From Rhipidocladum racemiflorum (taxonomy: Eukaryota > Streptophyta > Magnoliopsida > Poales > Poaceae), in NCBI GenBank assembly GCA_036346355.1, contig CM070588.1, positions 19,949,914 to 20,013,913 on the forward strand: a stretch of 64,000 nt of DNA. Reading direction: 5' to 3'. Position numbers and translations under genes: made by a program. The notes under the pieces were generated by a model. The model was given only the letters and a program-made list of their open reading frames with translations, did not search any database and was not told the DNA's origin. Below, piece by piece: positions 60,802-64,000 of this stretch (the stretch's first letter is position 1; every line of letters starts with the position of its first letter).

Positions 60802-62836
60802 AGTAACACCCCTTAAAACTAAACTATAGAACAAGAAAATTTCTGACAAGATCTCCCTAAAAACAGGACATTACGGAAGCATTTCATGATAAGCAATTCA
60901 AATAGGAATATAATCAATTCAACAATACTAGCGACAACAAGTCTAAACCAACCATAAGCAAGAATAAGTTTAGTCATAACAACAAATAGTCTAAGTGTAA
61001 ATAAAATTCAGCAAGCTAATGTATTAAATAAACACTAGTTCATGGGAGTTGTGAAGACATTCGAAGGTTTATTGTGTTGCTAGCCCACCCCTCATGCTTA
61101 TGTCTCTTGCACTCTACCTGAAAACAACAAAACACAAGCAGTGAGATTGGGTAATCTCAGCAAGCGGAACAATTAACACATAATCACATCCATCAAGAAT
61201 TTAACACACCACATGCTTTACATTCAACACCACAACATCGACTACCACAACCTCAGTAAGATGCTCATGCTTGTGCATATGCTTATGCCATGATCCTCTT
61301 CACCGTGCCCTTTCTCAGGAACACACGGTGTTGTACCGGTACGGTCGCGCCAAGACGCCAAGGCCGACAAACTTCCAATGCATGATTATGCAGTTAATGC
61401 TTCATGCATGAATTCATTCATAATTTTCCACATTGAGTCCACATATTTGCATGCCATCATATAACATGGATAGAAAAACAAATAACATTGAGATGAACTA
61501 TTTAGACAGTTCAACCAATAGGCAACATCATTCTTCTCTTTACTCATGGTTCAAAGCCAAAGCACATCATCACATTGCTAATCTAATTATTGCAATCTTC
61601 CTAGCAAATGATCAAACCATGTATGATTAATGTCATCGGGAAATATAACGAAGGCAATGCAAACAACGATGTATAGCTCAACCATAACACTACTTCCACT
61701 TGCCTTTACCGACGTAGACGATGGATCTAGTTGCGTCCAGAAGGGGCACCACCTGTACAAGCATATTTTCAGTATGTAATAACACCACAATTGATCACAC
61801 AACTCAGACACGCAATTCCTACAACCCGTTCCCCTTTTCCAACACCGAAACCCCGATCTGTCCGGATCGAACAGCAGCAACCCCCATTTTCTTTTTCGTA
61901 TCTTTTTTTCTACAGAACATAAAAATATGAAAAAATTACAGGAGCTAGATATTGACGAGATATACAACTTTCCAGAAGATCATAAATTCTAATTCCTCTG
62001 TTAAATATGCCTAAACAGTCGTCCAACACACTGGATGAAATCTGTTCCCAGATTCTGTTCGTCGGTTTGCAACAGCGATAACTCTCAGAACACTTCCCCA
62101 ACAATTCTGAAAAAAATACAGAAGCTAGGTCTCGACGTTATCTACAACTTTCTAGTTATAGGTTTTGGCAGGAAAAATCATCTATGCCACGTAAAACGCG
62201 AAACAATCCGCGCTGCACAATCCCCCCTTCCAGAAACAGCACCACGTGAACATCTACCCTTGTCCCCCAACAAGATCCATCCAAAACCCTCACCACCAGA
62301 TCTAATACACTCCTAATCCCTAGGTAAAACAGAGGTAAAAGTTTGGGAATTTTACCTAGTGTTCTCCCTTGCGAACCCACGAAGAACACGCGATGAACCC
62401 CGAATCAGCGATCTGCTCGTCCTCCACGCCTCCACGGAGTCGCTCCTCGCCTTCTCCTTCGCGATTCGCGGCGGATCTTGAGCCACCACGTAAGGGAAGG
62501 AAGGGGAGGGAGAGGTGGCTGCTAGGGGAGGGAGAGGTGGCTGCTAGGGGAGGGAGAGGGAGAGGGAGGAGGCGCCTAGGGTTAGGGGGAAAAGGGGTGG
62601 CGCCCCCCTGGGCGCGTGGGCCGGCCCACTTAGGGGACGGGGGAGGGAGAGGTGGGGAGGGAAATCCCGGCCTCGGCCCAGGTTGTCCTCGGCCCACTGA
62701 TTCTAGCCCGACGCTCCAAAAAAATATTAAAACGTCGCATGAACTTTAGTTAATCAATTCCCGACCAAACTTCTCTCTTTTCGAAACAACCACGACGGAA
62801 AAGAACTAGGATCGCTCTCAGACCTAGGGCATCACA
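60802..62836 (-). mobile_element. Family B 5' LTR (2035 bp)
   Basis: Minus strand starts TGTGATGCCC at 62836; its last base is T instead of A (60802), giving TGTTACT. GC donor at 61703/61704 and acceptor at 61118-61120 define a possible 586-bp leader intron. Extra duplication of 'ggtggctgctaggggaggga' near 62514-62555. Confidence 0.92.
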
Positions 62837-62841
62837 CACCC

Positions 62842-63346
62842 TGACCCCTAACGGTCTACCTCCGCATATACTCAAGCTGAAGATTAACTGTCCCGTGATA
62901 CTGTTGCGGAACATTGACCCTGCAAATGGACTATGCAACGGGACGATACTTGTAGTCCGGGCATTCCAAAAGAATACTATAGATGCCGAGATTGTGCTTG
63001 GCCAGCACGCCAGGAAGAGGGTGTTTCTACCTCGAATACCTCTATGTCCCTCTGATGACGAGATGTTCCCATTTAGATTCAAGAGGAAGCAGTTCCCTAT
63101 CGTGCTCAGCCAAGAATGACAATCAACAAGGCACAAGGACAGACCATCCCGAATGTCGGTGTCTACCTCCCTGAACAGGTTTTCTCTCATGGGCAATTGT
63201 ATGTTGCGCTATCTAGAGCCACCGCTAGAAGCAATATCAAGATACTTGCCGTCGCTGACAAGGAGAAGGATAAGGGTCGAAAGTCTAAAAATACTAATGG
63301 AAACCTCACAAAAAACATTGTCTACAGAGAAGTACTCACATCATAG
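62842..63346 (+). pseudogene. Helitron Pif1-type helicase, 3' part
   Basis: Resumes the helicase after the family B element: LPPHILKLKINCPVILLRN, then CNGT, then a frameshift near 63110-63118 (LSQE versus the expected join to MTINKAQGQT), helicase motif TINKAQGQT (about 63119-63145) and YVALSRAT (about 63201-63224), ending at TAG 63344-63346. Removing the insertion and one caccc copy joins it in phase with 53704. It is the C-terminus of the same gene as 52657-53704. Confidence 0.88.
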
Positions 63347-63594
63347 ACAAGGTTTTGATTGAAATCATATTCAAGTCGTGTTACAATGTAACTGTTTATT
63401 TTAAGATCTTCCGAGACGTATACCAAGACTATCATCTCTAAGTATGTTGTAATCGGGAGAAACCATAGAAACTTTTGCAATCGGGAGAAATAGAAGGTGC
63501 CCTTGTGCATTCGGATATTCAGTGGGTATTGTTCAATCTTGTGAAATAATTTTTTATCTTTTTATCTTTATTTTTCGTTATCAATTTTTTTTTT
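63347..63594 (+). other. Helitron 3' non-coding region
   Basis: No gene. Has a direct repeat 'gcaatcgggagaaa' / 'gtaatcgggagaaa' (63449 and 63476) and T-rich runs just before the terminus. Confidence 0.5.
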
Positions 63595-63621
63595 CGTCGC
63601 AACGCATGGGCACGTAACTAG
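63595..63621 (+). other. Helitron 3' terminus (CTAG, decayed hairpin)
   Basis: The sequence CGCAACGCATGGGCACG precedes CTAG|T. Rice Helitrons commonly end with a CCGCGC-AAC-GCGCGG-like hairpin about 10 bases before CTAG. Here the AAC loop and right arm are visible, but the left arm pairs poorly, so the hairpin is degenerate. Confidence 0.7.
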
Positions 63622-64000
63622 TGGGTACTAATTGTGTCGTGCTTAGTATGCTTAGAAATCGGGTTTGGGCCAAGTGGTGGATGGTTACACTGCTTGAGGT
63701 CTTACACATTACAATCTCTGGAACTGTTTGGTTATGGTTGTGTTGGGAAAAAGGTATAATTGGAGACCGGGCAGGATAGTTGGGGCATTTGGGTAAGGAG
63801 ACCCAAATGTGGTAGTCCCGTTTGAGTCAGCTAAGGACCGATCCGATGTGGTACCATGGCTGGGCACCATTAGGTTGATCACATGCCCAATTATGGTAAG
63901 GTAAGCCGCTCTTTCATCGCATGCCGTTCGATGGGCCATGCCCTCATGTGGTTGGACGTGGTTGAGGGCGGGGCCTAGGCCGGCTCTCGAGCACCAAGCT
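63622..64000. other. Right flank of Helitron, probably LTR-derived
   Basis: No gene. The mix of short phrases (ggttacactgc..., atgcccaattatgg) resembles the intron part of a long gypsy LTR and could be the continuation of the family C fragment ending at 11669; that link is a guess. Confidence 0.3.

Larger units (their letters stand above)
53705..62836 (-). mobile_element. Family B Ty3/gypsy element in Helitron helicase
   Basis: Minus-strand element of 9132 bp with LTRs 60802-62836 (5') and 53705-55711 (3'), flanked by perfect caccc duplications (53700-53704 and 62837-62841). PBS (initiator tRNA-Met) lies beside the 5' LTR and a purine tract beside the 3' LTR. Gene order gag-protease-RT-RNase H-integrase-chromodomain. 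The LTRs are nearly identical over long stretches, suggesting a young insertion, yet gag-pol is heavily frameshifted. Confidence 0.95.
11987..63621 (+). mobile_element. Autonomous-type Helitron, inflated by nested insertions
   Basis: The 5' end is TCTCTACTATATATAAAG after an A (11986); the 3' end is CTAG (63618-63621) before a T (63622), as expected for insertion between A and T. Inside are the two genes typical of plant autonomous Helitrons: RPA1-like (42409-43822) and Rep/helicase (about 48763-63346), both on the plus strand. Removing the four retroelement insertions (2000, 3500, 21646 and 9132 bp, plus four 5-bp duplications) leaves about 15.3 kb. The pairing of this 5' end with this 3' end is inferred from orientation and gene content; a nested pair of Helitrons cannot be excluded because of the second 5'-like end at 11670. 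Confidence 0.7.

Overview
The window is almost entirely nested transposable elements from a plant genome, most likely a grass of the rice (Oryza) type. The signs are long-LTR Ty3/gypsy chromoviruses with an extra ORF ahead of gag (as I remember for rice RIRE3/RIRE8, not checked), PBSs matching initiator tRNA-Met, and a Rep/helicase plus RPA Helitron with a TC...CTAG-type end. I see no intact single-copy host gene, no tRNA or rRNA and no CRISPR array.

Layout. (1) 1-2038: inverted 5' part of a ~3.5 kb LTR ('family A', TGTAACACCCC...GTCCCGACA). (2) 2039-10970: family A internal region (orf0, gag, pol with chromodomain, all broken) and its 3' LTR. (3) 10971-11986: fragment of a third LTR-like sequence ('family C'), then a possible Helitron 5' end. 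(4) 11987-63621: one autonomous-type Helitron, spread over 51.6 kb by four insertions: a family B solo LTR (12261-14260), a family A solo LTR (15229-18728), a family A tandem array LTR-internal-LTR-internal-LTR (19642-41287), and a complete minus-strand family B element (53705-62836) that cuts the helicase domain. Three of the four have perfect 5-bp target-site duplications; the fourth has 4 of 5 bases. Without them the Helitron is about 15.3 kb. (5) 63622-64000: right flank.

Helitron cargo. A seven-exon RPA1-like gene (42409-43822), open apart from one extra G; minus-strand pieces of captured host genes (45146-46500, including two exons like the At3g27390 membrane-protein family and a short kinase piece resembling BSK); and a Rep/Pif1-helicase gene (about 48763-63346) with HUH, two-Tyr, Walker A and Walker B motifs, broken by stops, frameshifts and the family B insertion.

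How the parts would work together. In an active Helitron the Rep nuclease nicks the ends, the helicase unwinds, and the RPA-like protein could protect single-stranded DNA. The gypsy elements would use gag, protease, RT/RNase H, integrase and chromodomain. All these copies look dead as written. However, many differences between the tandem copies are CAG-to-CGA changes that look like base-calling errors at methylated CHG sites, so the number of true lesions is uncertain.

Most interesting candidate: the family A LTRs appear to carry a two-exon small ORF. A hydrophobic-then-acidic exon 1 ends at a GC-type splice donor (AG|GCAAG), and after about 1.18 kb an acidic exon 2 continues exactly in frame. 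Family C has a related exon 1 with the same splice phase, and family B has the same donor and a strong acceptor.
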